This document shows, piece after piece, positions 51,227 to 59,636 of a stretch of DNA of 64,000 nt. Location: assembly GCA_023229435.1 (NCBI GenBank), contig JALNZF010000013.1, positions 1 to 64,000 of the forward strand, given 5' to 3'. Source of the DNA: Nitrospirota bacterium. Lineage in GTDB: Bacteria; Nitrospirota; UBA9217. The position numbers and the translations under genes are program-made. Under the pieces are notes generated by a model that was not told the DNA's origin, searched no databases, and was given only the letters and a program-made list of their open reading frames with translations. Position 1 is the first letter of the stretch. The number at the start of each line of letters is the position of its first letter.

Positions 51227-52753
51227 TCACAGCATCTCCAGCGACTTCCTAAGCGCCTCGGCCTTCTGGAGGGTCTCGAAGTATTCCTGCTCGGGAACGG
51301 AATCCGCAACGATCCCGGCCCCGACCTGGATATGCGCGATCCCGTCCTTCACCACAAAGGTCCTGATGATGATGTTCAGGTCCATGTCGCCGGTGTTCGA
51401 CAGGTATCCGATGGAGCCGGTATAGGGTCCGCGCGCCATGGGTTCAAGCTCGTTGATGATCTCCATGCATCGGACCTTTGGCACGCCCGTGATCGTGCCT
51501 CCCGGAAAAACAGCGCGCAGCAGGTCGAAGGCGTCCCGCCCCGGCGCAAGCGTTCCCCGGACATTCGAAACGATATGAATAACGTGGGAATAATCCTCCA
51601 CGACCATCATTTCATCCACCCGGACCGTCCCGTACTCGCACACCCTGCCGAGGTCGTTCCGCTCGAGATCGAGCAGCATGATATGCTCCGCCCGTTCCTT
51701 TTCGTTAGTCAGGAGTTCCGCGGAAAGCGTTCTTGTTTCCGTGCCGTCCTTTCCCCTCCGGCGGGTGCCCGCGATCGGCCTCGTATCGGCGGTCCCATTA
51801 TGGAGGCGGACCAGACGCTCAGGGGAAGAGCTCACCAGCTGCAGGTCACCGAAATCAAGGTATGCGGAAAACGGCGACGGATTGATGTTTCGCAGAATGG
51901 TGTATAAGCGAAGCGGGTCCGCATCATTGATCGATGCCGAGAGCCGCTGGGAAAGATTCGCCTGATAGATGTCCCCTGCCGCGATATATTCCTTGCACTG
52001 CATGACCATTGCTTCAAATTGGTTTTTCGTCACGTTCGGCGTGAGGCTGAAGCGCTTCGCGTCGCTTTTTTCAGAGACGTGAGCATCGCTCCTGTCACTC
52101 TGAGCTATCAGCTTTGAGCGAAGAGCCGTGACTCGCTGTTCCGCCTCATCATAAAGCCTGCCCCACTGGTCCGGCTCCGGTCTCCGGAAGCCCATCTCCT
52201 GCTCCCGGGCGCCCGGGTTGACGATCACCCAGGCCTTTTCCAGGATATGATCAAAGGCAACAACCCTGTCCACGAACATAAAATACGCCTCGGGAATGTC
52301 GAGATCGATCCGCGCCTTGCGCGGAAGCTTCTCGATCTGATGCGCAAAATCGTACGAGAAGAACCCCACCGCACCTCCGGTGAATGGGGGCAGTCCGTCA
52401 ACCCGCGCTGTCCGGTAATTGGCGAGCAGCTCACGCAGCTTCACGAGCGGCTTCCGGTTCATGGATGTCCGCCTTCCATATTTGCCCGCGGGCGTGACCG
52501 GCAGGCTGAGTTCCACAGCATCCCCGCGGGACTTGAAAATCAGGTAGGGGTCCGCCGTGACAAACGAATACCGTCCGATCTTGTCGTTCACCCGGGCGCT
52601 TTCGAGAAGAACAGGGTTGCCTTCCTTCCTGATGGACTCAAGCGCCGATAGCGGCGTGAGTCGCGGCAGGTCGAGTTCAACGGAAAGAGGCAGGATCTTC
52701 CCGGACCGAAGCGCATCGAGGAATTCATTTTTTGAGGGCTTGATCGAATGCAT
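51227..52753 (-). CDS. Chorismate-binding enzyme, PabB/TrpE type
   Basis: A 508-residue chorismate amination subunit. The N-terminal Trp-binding-like domain contains LLESARVNDKIGRYSF and FTGGAVGFFSYDFAHQIEKL. The catalytic domain has PIAGTRRRG, LLDLERNDLGRVC, FPGGTITGVPK and GSIGYLSNTGDMDLNIIIRT. PIAGT is found in both anthranilate synthase and one class of aminodeoxychorismate synthase, and the glutaminase partner is not adjacent, so the assignment is open. The ATG at 52753 is preferred over an upstream TTG because a TTGACC-17-TAGAAT promoter places transcription 8 bp before it. Confidence 0.88.
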   Translation of the reverse strand: MHSIKPSKNEFLDALRSGKILPLSVELDLPRLTPLSALESIRKEGNPVLLESARVNDKIGRYSFVTADPYLIFKSRGDAVELSLPVTPAGKYGRRTSMNRKPLVKLRELLANYRTARVDGLPPFTGGAVGFFSYDFAHQIEKLPRKARIDLDIPEAYFMFVDRVVAFDHILEKAWVIVNPGAREQEMGFRRPEPDQWGRLYDEAEQRVTALRSKLIAQSDRSDAHVSEKSDAKRFSLTPNVTKNQFEAMVMQCKEYIAAGDIYQANLSQRLSASINDADPLRLYTILRNINPSPFSAYLDFGDLQLVSSSPERLVRLHNGTADTRPIAGTRRRGKDGTETRTLSAELLTNEKERAEHIMLLDLERNDLGRVCEYGTVRVDEMMVVEDYSHVIHIVSNVRGTLAPGRDAFDLLRAVFPGGTITGVPKVRCMEIINELEPMARGPYTGSIGYLSNTGDMDLNIIIRTFVVKDGIAHIQVGAGIVADSVPEQEYFETLQKAEALRKSLEML

Positions 52754-52767
52754 AATAAAGTGGGGAA

Positions 52768-52796
52768 ATTCTAAAGGCAATTCATCAACGGGTCAA
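52768..52796 (-). promoter_or_regulatory. Promoter of the pabB/trpE-like gene
   Basis: Minus strand TTGACC (52796-52791), a 17-bp spacer and TAGAAT (52773-52768). The leader to the ATG is about 8 nt and has no SD. This supports the ATG at 52753. Confidence 0.7.
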
Positions 52797-52836
52797 GACA
52801 ATTCTTAAAATAAATCCCGCAGAATGACTCAGGTTG

Positions 52837-52845
52837 TGCTATATT
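52837..52845 (+). promoter_or_regulatory. Promoter of the structured RNA (extended -10)
   Basis: TGC-TATATT with a further TATTAT overlapping predicts a start near 52852. No strong -35 is seen. Confidence 0.55.
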
Positions 52846-52851
52846 ATAGTC

Positions 52852-53214
52852 AGCAAGGAGACATCGATCTTTCTAAAGAAACGCACCAGGTTCACAGGGC
52901 GTTGCCGGACCATCACCGACTAGGTGTAGAGATGATAACCCGTTCTGAGGGGAATCAAGCACCGTGCCGGATGGAGAGCCGAAACCGGTAAGAAATCCGC
53001 AAGTTGAGCAGATATTCACCGGTTGATTCACAGGCTGCCATTAAGCACGGAAGAGCCGAATACCCCGAAGCCGAGGGAATTTGCGGGACGAAAGGAACAA
53101 TGAGCTTCACAGGGTCTGCTGAGCAGAGCCACAGAAGCAGCCATTGAGATCCCCGCAGAGAATTCCCGGCTAAACGGAATATCAGTAACGGTCCGCGGGC
53201 AACGCCTTTTTTTT
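52852..53214 (+). ncRNA. Unidentified ~360-nt structured RNA
   Basis: The ends pair: GGCGTTGCC-GGACC (52898-52911) with GGTCC-(GCG)-GGCAACGCC (53190-53206), 14 bp with a 3-nt bulge, followed at once by eight T. Inside, CACC/GGTG make a small hairpin near 52915. Near 53110-53150 GCTTC-ACA-GG-TCTGC pairs with GCAGA-CC-ACA-GAAGC. CCGCAA near 53000 can pair with TTGCGG near 53092. It has no usable reading frame. A promoter precedes it and a thioesterase gene follows after 140 bp. It lacks the conserved strings of RNase P, tmRNA, SRP, 6S or common riboswitches. Function unknown. Confidence 0.7.
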
Positions 53215-53355
53215 ATTTTCATCCTCTCTCCCGGAGCTACACTGCTCCCGATACCAGGACCTCTCCAACGCACACAATCTTTCACTCGACAAAATAATAA
53301 AAATATTTTAAACTATTTCTCTGCATGGCCTATGCATTGACGGAGGAAATCAGCG

Positions 53356-53748
53356 ATGAACCATATCATGGACGTTAAGATCTATTACGAGGACACGGAC
53401 TGCGGCGGAGTCGTGTACTATGCCAACTACCTGCGCTACATGGAGCGGGCGCGGACCGAGTACTTGGCGTCCCGGGGCTCTTCGGTCAAAACGCTGATGG
53501 ATCAGGGCACGATCTTCATGGTGTTCCGTGTCGAGATCGACTACAAAGCTCCGGCACGGTACGGAGACACGATCGAGATCGAAACCTGGGTCAGTGACGT
53601 GACGCGGGCCACGATGATATTCGAACATGTGATGCGGGAGAAGACGTCCCGTCGTGTTTTCGTCGAATGCAGGGCAAAGGTCGTCGCGGTCGATGCCAAC
53701 GCAAGACCCAAACGCCTTCCCCAGGAGTATGTGGATAAGATCAAGTGA
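53356..53748 (+). CDS. YbgC/FadM-like acyl-CoA thioesterase
   Basis: A 130-residue hot-dog fold enzyme. The family N-terminus VKIYYEDTDCGGVVYYANYLRYMERARTEYL holds the catalytic Asp in the D-T-D segment. SD GGAGG precedes the ATG. It overlaps the following methyltransferase gene by GTGA. TolQ-type genes that often sit beside ybgC are absent here. Confidence 0.93.
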   Translation: MNHIMDVKIYYEDTDCGGVVYYANYLRYMERARTEYLASRGSSVKTLMDQGTIFMVFRVEIDYKAPARYGDTIEIETWVSDVTRATMIFEHVMREKTSRRVFVECRAKVVAVDANARPKRLPQEYVDKIK

Positions 53749-54479
53749 CGATCCTGACCCATGACAGCATTTCTCTACGGAGCTCCGGTGTGGTGAGCAT
53801 CACCCAGCCTGAAAAAGGCTTTCGATTCACCCTTGACAGCCTTCTGCTCGCTGACTTCTGCCGCGCTCAGAAGCGCGACCGCATACTCGAACCGGGCGCG
53901 GGAACCGGGATCATTTCACTTCTGCTTGCGCGAAAATATCCGGGAGCGCGGTTCATTGCCGCTGAAATCGAACCCCAGGCTTTCAACCTCCTCTGCCGGA
54001 ATATCGAGCACAATGGACTCGCTGACGCCATCGTGCCTCTTGATCGTGACATACGACGTCTCGGCCGATCGATCACAGAGAGCTCGTTCGATGTCATCAT
54101 CGCAAATCCGCCCTATACCAGATGCGGAACCGGCAGAACAAGCCCCTCCCGTGAACGGCAAACCGCGCGTCAGGACCAGACCGCGTCTCTCTCTTGCTGG
54201 CTCGATCTCCAAATCTTGTTAAAGAACAAGGGGAAATACTTCCTCGTCTTTCCCGCACGCCGCGCAGCAGAATTGATGTCTCTCTTGCGGGAGCGGGGGA
54301 TGGAACCAAAGCGCCTTCGGTGTGTGCATCCTTTTCATGACAAACCTGCGTCGCTCGTGCTGATCGAAGCGATCAAGACCAAAGGGATCGGTCTTGATAT
54401 TCTGCCGCCGCTGGTCGTTCATGAACGGGGTGGTGGTTATACGGAAGAGATGCAGGAGATCTATGGGATGGTTGGATGA
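53745..54479 (+). CDS. tRNA1(Val) A37 N6-methyltransferase-like protein
   Basis: A 244-residue class I methyltransferase. Motif I is ILEPGAGTGIISLLLARKYPG and the N6-adenine motif is FDVIIANPPYTRCGTG. This is the TrmN6/YfiC family that modifies A37 of tRNA1(Val). Starts at a GTG overlapping the thioesterase stop. Confidence 0.87.
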   Translation: MTILTHDSISLRSSGVVSITQPEKGFRFTLDSLLLADFCRAQKRDRILEPGAGTGIISLLLARKYPGARFIAAEIEPQAFNLLCRNIEHNGLADAIVPLDRDIRRLGRSITESSFDVIIANPPYTRCGTGRTSPSRERQTARQDQTASLSCWLDLQILLKNKGKYFLVFPARRAAELMSLLRERGMEPKRLRCVHPFHDKPASLVLIEAIKTKGIGLDILPPLVVHERGGGYTEEMQEIYGMVG

Positions 54480-54550
54480 TGGAATGCCCTGTCAATCCTT
54501 TCCCCTTGCTCCAAGCCTCCTGACCCCCGAACCTCGAACCCTGAACCCTT

Positions 54551-55408
54551 TTACTTATGCCTTATAAACGTCCCGTTCCGATACTCTTCAAACGCAGTCT
54601 CCAGTTCCTCATCCGTATTCATCACGATCGGTCCAAACCACGCCACCGGTTCTCTGATCGGCCTGCCCGAGATCAGCAGGAAGCGCACCGCGTCGTCCTC
54701 TGTTGAAACAACAACCTGATCGCCATCGGCAAAAAGACAGAGCGTCCCATTCCCGATGAATGCCTTCTTCAGATCATCGAAATGGCCCTTGCCTTCGATG
54801 ACGTAGGCGAACACCGTATGCCCGCGTTTCGTTGCATGGATGAATTCCGTTTTCGCGGGTACCGTTATGTCGAGATACTCCGGATCGATGACAATGTCCT
54901 TCACCGGTCCCTGGTTATCATCCACCCTGCCGCAGATGACCTTTATCTTGCCGCCGTTCTCCAGCACGACCTCCGGCACCTGTCGGCTTTTTATGTCCCG
55001 GTACCGCGGTTCCATCATCTTATGGGACCTCGGGAGATTGGCCCAGAGCTGAAACCCCTCCATGCGTCCATCCGGACCTCCCTTCGGCATTTCCTGATGG
55101 ATGATGCCGCTTCCCGCGGTCATCCATTGCGTGTCGCCGGACGAGATGACGCCTTTGTTCCCCATGCTGTCGCCGTGCTCAACATCGCCCGTGAGCATAT
55201 ACGTGATCGTTTCGATCCCGCGATGCGGATGCCAGGGGAAGCCCTTGAGATACTGTTCTGGATTGTCCGAGCGGAAATCGTCGAGCAGTAAGAACGGATC
55301 GAACAGCGGGAGTTCGCTGAATCCGAATACCCTCTTAAGATGCACCCCGGCGCCTTCGAGTGTCGGCTTGCTTTTGATGATTTTCTGTATCTTTCTTGTG
55401 TCTTTCAT
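54551..55408 (-). CDS. Pirin family protein
   Basis: A 285-residue bicupin. Metal-binding residues in FPWHPHRGIETITYML (two His) and GSGIIHQEMPKG (His, Glu) are intact; C-terminal domain begins near 180 (VIEGKGHF). Bacterial pirins may act as quercetin dioxygenases or in metabolic control; the role here is unknown. Convergent with the methyltransferase, separated by a GAACCCTGAACCC microrepeat. Confidence 0.92.
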   Translation of the reverse strand: MKDTRKIQKIIKSKPTLEGAGVHLKRVFGFSELPLFDPFLLLDDFRSDNPEQYLKGFPWHPHRGIETITYMLTGDVEHGDSMGNKGVISSGDTQWMTAGSGIIHQEMPKGGPDGRMEGFQLWANLPRSHKMMEPRYRDIKSRQVPEVVLENGGKIKVICGRVDDNQGPVKDIVIDPEYLDITVPAKTEFIHATKRGHTVFAYVIEGKGHFDDLKKAFIGNGTLCLFADGDQVVVSTEDDAVRFLLISGRPIREPVAWFGPIVMNTDEELETAFEEYRNGTFIRHK

Positions 55409-55760
55409 GGCGTACCTCCATTAAAATCCTCACGCAATATAACAACAAGAGCCGGATTTTACCGCCGGCAATGTCTATTTGTATCAATGACTTGACGATG
55501 TAATTATATTACCACAAACGCGACCAGGGCGATGCCGGGTCCGGCAATGGCAAATACATGGAAAAACCTCTGCTCCCGGGTGGATAAGGCACAAAATAGA
55601 CCCCAAAACTAAGGTTGCTTTTATTCAAAAAACGTGAGATAATAACGACATCGGAATAAGATTTTACAAAAAGGCCGCAGAGGACCAAACGAAAAAGGCC
55701 ACAAGGACAGGCGTCTTTGCGGCTTTTCCATTTTGAGTACGTTTGTCAGAAAGGAACACC
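55409..55760. other. Pirin to Cys-protein gap
   Basis: 350 bp, no gene seen. Near 55672-55732 AAAAGGCCGCAGAGG...CTTTGCGGCTTTTCC words pair loosely, again a CGCAGAG-type hairpin or a bidirectional terminator. The rest is AT-rich spacer. Confidence 0.4.
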
Positions 55761-56147
55761 ATGGCGCTTAAGCAAAATTACAAGGAAAAGCTGGAAGTGA
55801 AACGAAACGCTATGCTCGCCGCTGGTTTGGTTTCCGAACGGTTTCCCGCGGTTTCAAACATCATGTTTCGCATGACCTATTACCAAAGGACAGCGGACCC
55901 GGTCCTGATGACGCGTACCATAAGCTTTAATCCCACTAATTACGCCTGTTTTCACCTCGAATGCATGCGGGAAGAATGCACCAACGGCGGTTTTGACCTG
56001 GCGCCGGTGGTTGCCGGTCTGATCAAAAATAATAAGAAATCTGTATCAGGAAAGATCGTCTGCAACGGAAAAAGCGAGGACCTCCGGCATGGTCATGCCA
56101 GCATCGCCTATGAGGTCAGCGTCCAGTACAACAAGCAGGCTAAATAA
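55761..56147 (+). CDS. Unassigned protein with four cysteines
   Basis: A 128-residue cytoplasmic protein starting MALKQNYKEKLEVKRN with SD AAAGGAACACC. The middle TNYACFHLECMREECTNGGFDL and later KIVCNGKSEDLRHG give a possible metal site. No family recognised. It stands alone on the plus strand. Confidence 0.72.
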   Translation: MALKQNYKEKLEVKRNAMLAAGLVSERFPAVSNIMFRMTYYQRTADPVLMTRTISFNPTNYACFHLECMREECTNGGFDLAPVVAGLIKNNKKSVSGKIVCNGKSEDLRHGHASIAYEVSVQYNKQAK

Positions 56148-56285
56148 GGTTTCTCTCTTCCTCACAGGACCCCAACAAGCAATGTTTCGCCTCCCCGCGG
56201 TCAGATGCTGACCGCGCACTGTTTTTCCCTTGTCTCTTGACTTTCAGCGATCCTTTGCCTATTCTCTTTAACAGAATCCGGAACG

Positions 56286-57398
56286 ATGACGATCAAAAAA
56301 CACATAAGCACGATCATCCTGCTGCTGCTGATCGTCCTGCACCACTCCGTGGCAGCCTGGGCACAAGGCGAAGATACGTCCCCTCCCGCGGCGACCACGC
56401 AGGAACAGGAGTCGCAAGCATCACAGGGACAGCCTTCGGAAACCGTGGAACCAACGACTGCGCCGCTTGTCGAAACTCTGCGATCAGCCCCCTCGGACAC
56501 GTCATCGAAACCCCGGGCGGCCGACCCGAAGATGGGTTTTATTGATGCGCTGCACGGCCAAATATCCGACCGGCTTCTTACGACCGCGGTCTGGCTGGAC
56601 TCCTTTTTCGAGGACGAGCGCGTGGAGAAAGAAATAAACCGGTCATATATACGGGTCCGGTATGATGTTTTTCATGAAGAGCGGGCTGGAGCTACATACC
56701 GGCCGACGGTCAGTATGCGCCTGGCGCTGCCGCAGCTGGAGAAGAAGGCCCATCTTGTCGTCTCGGCTGAGCAGCCCGAACCCGCGTCAAGCACCCCTGT
56801 CCCGGCAGGCACGACCGGAGACCGTATCGGGAAGACCGACGAGCGAAATGTCACCACCGCGGTCCACTATGTTCTCCGTTCCACTGAGGAACAAAATTTT
56901 ATTGTGAGGAGTGGAGCGCAGTTCAGTCATGGGTCGCCCGTATTGTTCGTCGCACCCCGGTACCGGTACTTTGTCCCGCTCACGACATGGGATTTCCGGT
57001 TCACGCAGGAGGCTGTCTGGAAAACGGACACCAAGTGGCAGGTGGACACGCTCTTGGATCTCGAGCGGCAGCTCCCGCGCGGGTTCTTTTTCCGCTCGAG
57101 CCTCGGCGGCACCTGGCTGGATGGCACCAATGGATATTTTTACAGTCTCAGCTTCTCGCTTCGCCAGCCCCTCGATGCGAAGCACGCCCTTGACTATGCG
57201 TGGATCAACAGCTATCAAACCAGACCGAACTACCAATTGTCCGAGATCCTTTTCACTATCCGATACCGCCAGAACGTATGGAGGGACTGGTTCTTTTTCG
57301 AGGTGGCCCCCCAGCTGCGGTTCCCCCGGTCTGGAAACTTCGACGGCACTCCCGGGATCCTGTTCCGGCTTGAACTGTATTTCGGGAAAAAGGTTTAG
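56286..57398 (+). CDS. Predicted outer-membrane beta-barrel protein
   Basis: A 370-residue protein. A signal peptide (ending AAWAQ) is followed by a Thr/Gln/Pro-rich linker to about 75 and amphipathic strands with aromatic ends (WDFRFTQEAVWKTDTKW, FFFRSSLGGTWLDGTNGYFYSLSFSLRQPL). The last strand LFRLELYFGKKV ends almost at the terminus, as barrels do, though the canonical terminal F is displaced. Function unknown. Confidence 0.75.
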   Translation: MTIKKHISTIILLLLIVLHHSVAAWAQGEDTSPPAATTQEQESQASQGQPSETVEPTTAPLVETLRSAPSDTSSKPRAADPKMGFIDALHGQISDRLLTTAVWLDSFFEDERVEKEINRSYIRVRYDVFHEERAGATYRPTVSMRLALPQLEKKAHLVVSAEQPEPASSTPVPAGTTGDRIGKTDERNVTTAVHYVLRSTEEQNFIVRSGAQFSHGSPVLFVAPRYRYFVPLTTWDFRFTQEAVWKTDTKWQVDTLLDLERQLPRGFFFRSSLGGTWLDGTNGYFYSLSFSLRQPLDAKHALDYAWINSYQTRPNYQLSEILFTIRYRQNVWRDWFFFEVAPQLRFPRSGNFDGTPGILFRLELYFGKKV

Positions 57399-57525
57399 CA
57401 GAAAAAGGGAAATGCAGAATGAGCGTCACATGACAGGTCAACAGGCAAATGCGGTCGCGACAATATTCGATACCATCAGAATCCTCAATAAAGACGGGGG
57501 TGTTCTGCGGAAAGTCACCCCTCTG

Positions 57526-58047
57526 TCACGCATCGCCTTTTTGACCGATGAAGTAATCGCTCTTTTCCTTGAAAAGAATGTTGAAGGTGGTAAGCGATCC
57601 GTATATGCGCGTGAGGTACTGCTGCAGTTCCACCTTTTCATTGTCCGTAAGGACCTTGTGGCCGTTGATCTGGGTTTCCATGACCCGCAGACGGTCGCGG
57701 ACCATCACGATCTTATGAAAGAACGTCTCGATGGGCACGCTCTTTGACGCAAGTTTCGAATCGCCCGGCTTGAGGACCATCTCGCCGCCCTTCCAGCGGG
57801 CGCCCAATTCGGTCTGCGGCAGGTCTTCCCGGCTGACCTCGAACGCCGCGAGCTTCATCATATCGTAGGCCGCCATCTCGGCGTCGGTCAGCACCAGAAG
57901 TTCCTCGGCCGCCACCACGGTCTTTCTGTCCATGCGGGGAAAATGGACCGTGCACTGCTGATCGTCCCCCCCGCCGGATGTCTCCTCGACGCGGCCGATG
58001 CCGAATTGCTCGTGTCGCACCAGATCGCCCTGGATCATGTTCCCCAT
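57526..58047 (-). CDS. CarD-like transcription regulator
   Basis: A 173-residue protein. The N-terminal QGDLVRHEQFGIGRVEETSGGGDDQQCTVHF is a CarD/TRCF-RID-type Tudor-like domain that contacts RNA polymerase. The helical C-terminus follows. An alternative start is the ATG 9 bp on. It follows the kinase operon by 54 bp on the same strand and may belong to it. Confidence 0.8.
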   Translation of the reverse strand: MGNMIQGDLVRHEQFGIGRVEETSGGGDDQQCTVHFPRMDRKTVVAAEELLVLTDAEMAAYDMMKLAAFEVSREDLPQTELGARWKGGEMVLKPGDSKLASKSVPIETFFHKIVMVRDRLRVMETQINGHKVLTDNEKVELQQYLTRIYGSLTTFNILFKEKSDYFIGQKGDA

Positions 58048-58101
58048 ATCAACCCTCCCTGATATCTGCTGAATATCGTTAACACCATGGATAACTGCCG
58101 A

Positions 58102-58749
58102 TTAAAATGCGTACTTCTCCAACTTCTCCAGCACCTTGATATGGAGAAGTTCAGAGGGAATGATGCGGAGCTCTATTAGTTCACGGTTTCCCTCCAGCGG
58201 GTTTGTCGGCTGGGCAGCGGCCACAAAGGACGTCCCGTATCGTATCCCGAGCTGGGGCTCTGCGAAGAACAGCGCGTCCTGAATAAACCCGGCCGTCCGC
58301 TGCGCCTGCATCCTCTCCGCGGCATACGTCATCCAGGTGCCGCTTGAAGTGAACCGCGAAACGATCAGGACAAGGCTGATATCAGATCGTGTCTGTTCAT
58401 TGTCCATCAGCAGTAAAAAAATGCGGGCAAGCTTCTTGAGATTGGTCTGCGCCGAGGCCTTCAGGGCGCCGTCCCGCGAAAACAGGAACGACCTCTCGAT
58501 GAGAATTGAGCTCGCTCGTATCTTGAGACCTTTGACCAATTCCGCTCCGAACTCTTTCTGAAATATCACTTTGATGCTCTTGGAAAATTCGTTTCGGGGC
58601 TGGGAAAGGGCAAGGGCCGGTTCCAGGAATCGCTGGATCTTGACTGCCCGATAGTAGAGCAGGGCGCTCAGGAGCACCAGGCCGATCAGCAGAATGCTGA
58701 GGACCGGGCCGGCAGGCGGCGTGTATCTCCAGAGGGATCTATCCTTCAT
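58102..58749 (-). CDS. Membrane protein with OmpA/MotB-like domain
   Basis: A 215-residue protein with one N-terminal membrane helix (VLSILLIGLVLLSALLYYRAV) and a C-terminal part resembling OmpA/MotB peptidoglycan-binding domains (LKKLARIFLLLMDNEQTRSDISLVLIVSRF..., NRELIELRI in place of NRRVEI). Divergent. It overlaps the response regulator gene by ATGA, so signal and envelope are linked in one operon. Possible role: a peptidoglycan-anchored output or sensor. Confidence 0.72.
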   Translation of the reverse strand: MKDRSLWRYTPPAGPVLSILLIGLVLLSALLYYRAVKIQRFLEPALALSQPRNEFSKSIKVIFQKEFGAELVKGLKIRASSILIERSFLFSRDGALKASAQTNLKKLARIFLLLMDNEQTRSDISLVLIVSRFTSSGTWMTYAAERMQAQRTAGFIQDALFFAEPQLGIRYGTSFVAAAQPTNPLEGNRELIELRIIPSELLHIKVLEKLEKYAF

Positions 58750-59636
58750 GGCGCTCCCTCCTCAAGACGGTCAAGTTTCTTTATTGCCGTCGTGAAGTCA
58801 GCCTCGGAAATAGTTGCCGGTGAATGGATCGCCTTGTTGCGCAAATACATCAGCTCGTAGAACAGGGCTATCTGCGCGTGACTGATGCGGCGTCCCTGTT
58901 CCATGTCCTTCAATCCGTCCGACAGGGTCGGAACTTTCCTGCCGATCACGGCGGCGGTGAACGACCGCAGCCGGTTTTCAAGATGATAACCCATCAGAAG
59001 TGACGCGACGACCTTCTCTCCGCGCCGGTAATATGCCAATGCCTGATCCACCGAGACTCCGCCTTTGACAATGCTGATGTTCTCCGAGGACTCTGTTTCA
59101 CCGGGGGCCAAACGCTGTATCTTTTGATAGACCTCCAGGCATTTATCAAGCATGTTCTTTTCGAGATACGATTCGGCAAGGAGGAACAGATCACGGATAT
59201 TGTCCGCAACGTCCCGCTGTTTGACGGCAAAGGCATAGGCGCTTTGAATGGCCCCGGCCTTGTCGTCCTTCTTGTCGAGCACATCGAAATGCCTGGCCCA
59301 CCTCTTGCCCTTCAGCACATTGTCCTTCGTAAAGCGGAAGAGGCGCTCAGAAACCTCGCGTTTGTCGAGCTTGCCGCTGATGACGATGATGTTCAGCGTC
59401 GGATGGGTCTCGAAGAGCTCCGGCAGGATATCGATGCCCTCGTCCATCTTGTCGAACTCGATGTCGAGCGTCATGAGGTCGATGACCTGCGTCGTCAGGA
59501 CCTGGAGTGCCTCCCTGACGCCGCTCGCCTCATGAAACCGGAGATCCGGGTCCTCGTTCTTGAGCGCCCGCTGAATTTCGAGCTTCAGCAGCTCCCGGTC
59601 CTCGAAGTCATCGTCGGCGATCAGCACTTTAAACAT
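58746..59636 (-). CDS. Response regulator with helical middle and HEPN-like C-terminus
   Basis: A 296-residue protein. The receiver domain at 1-125 has acidic pocket ADDD near residue 8-10 and phospho-acceptor Asp58 in TLDIEFD. The middle (about 145-185) is TPR-like. The C-terminal 90 residues contain MGYHLENRLRSFTAAVIG and LMYLRNKAIHSP with R266-x4-H271, the RX4H pattern of HEPN domains such as DUF4145. No DNA-binding domain is present. The start ATG of MFKVLIADDD overlaps the kinase gene by 8 bp. If the HEPN motif is active this would be an RNA-cleaving or binding output; that is inference. Confidence 0.85.
   Translation of the reverse strand: MFKVLIADDDFEDRELLKLEIQRALKNEDPDLRFHEASGVREALQVLTTQVIDLMTLDIEFDKMDEGIDILPELFETHPTLNIIVISGKLDKREVSERLFRFTKDNVLKGKRWARHFDVLDKKDDKAGAIQSAYAFAVKQRDVADNIRDLFLLAESYLEKNMLDKCLEVYQKIQRLAPGETESSENISIVKGGVSVDQALAYYRRGEKVVASLLMGYHLENRLRSFTAAVIGRKVPTLSDGLKDMEQGRRISHAQIALFYELMYLRNKAIHSPATISEADFTTAIKKLDRLEEGAP

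Noticed and set aside
52852..53214. RNase P RNA, tmRNA or 6S RNA
   Set aside because: The universal GAGGAAAGTCC string, a tRNA-like CCA end and the open 6S bubble arrangement are all absent.
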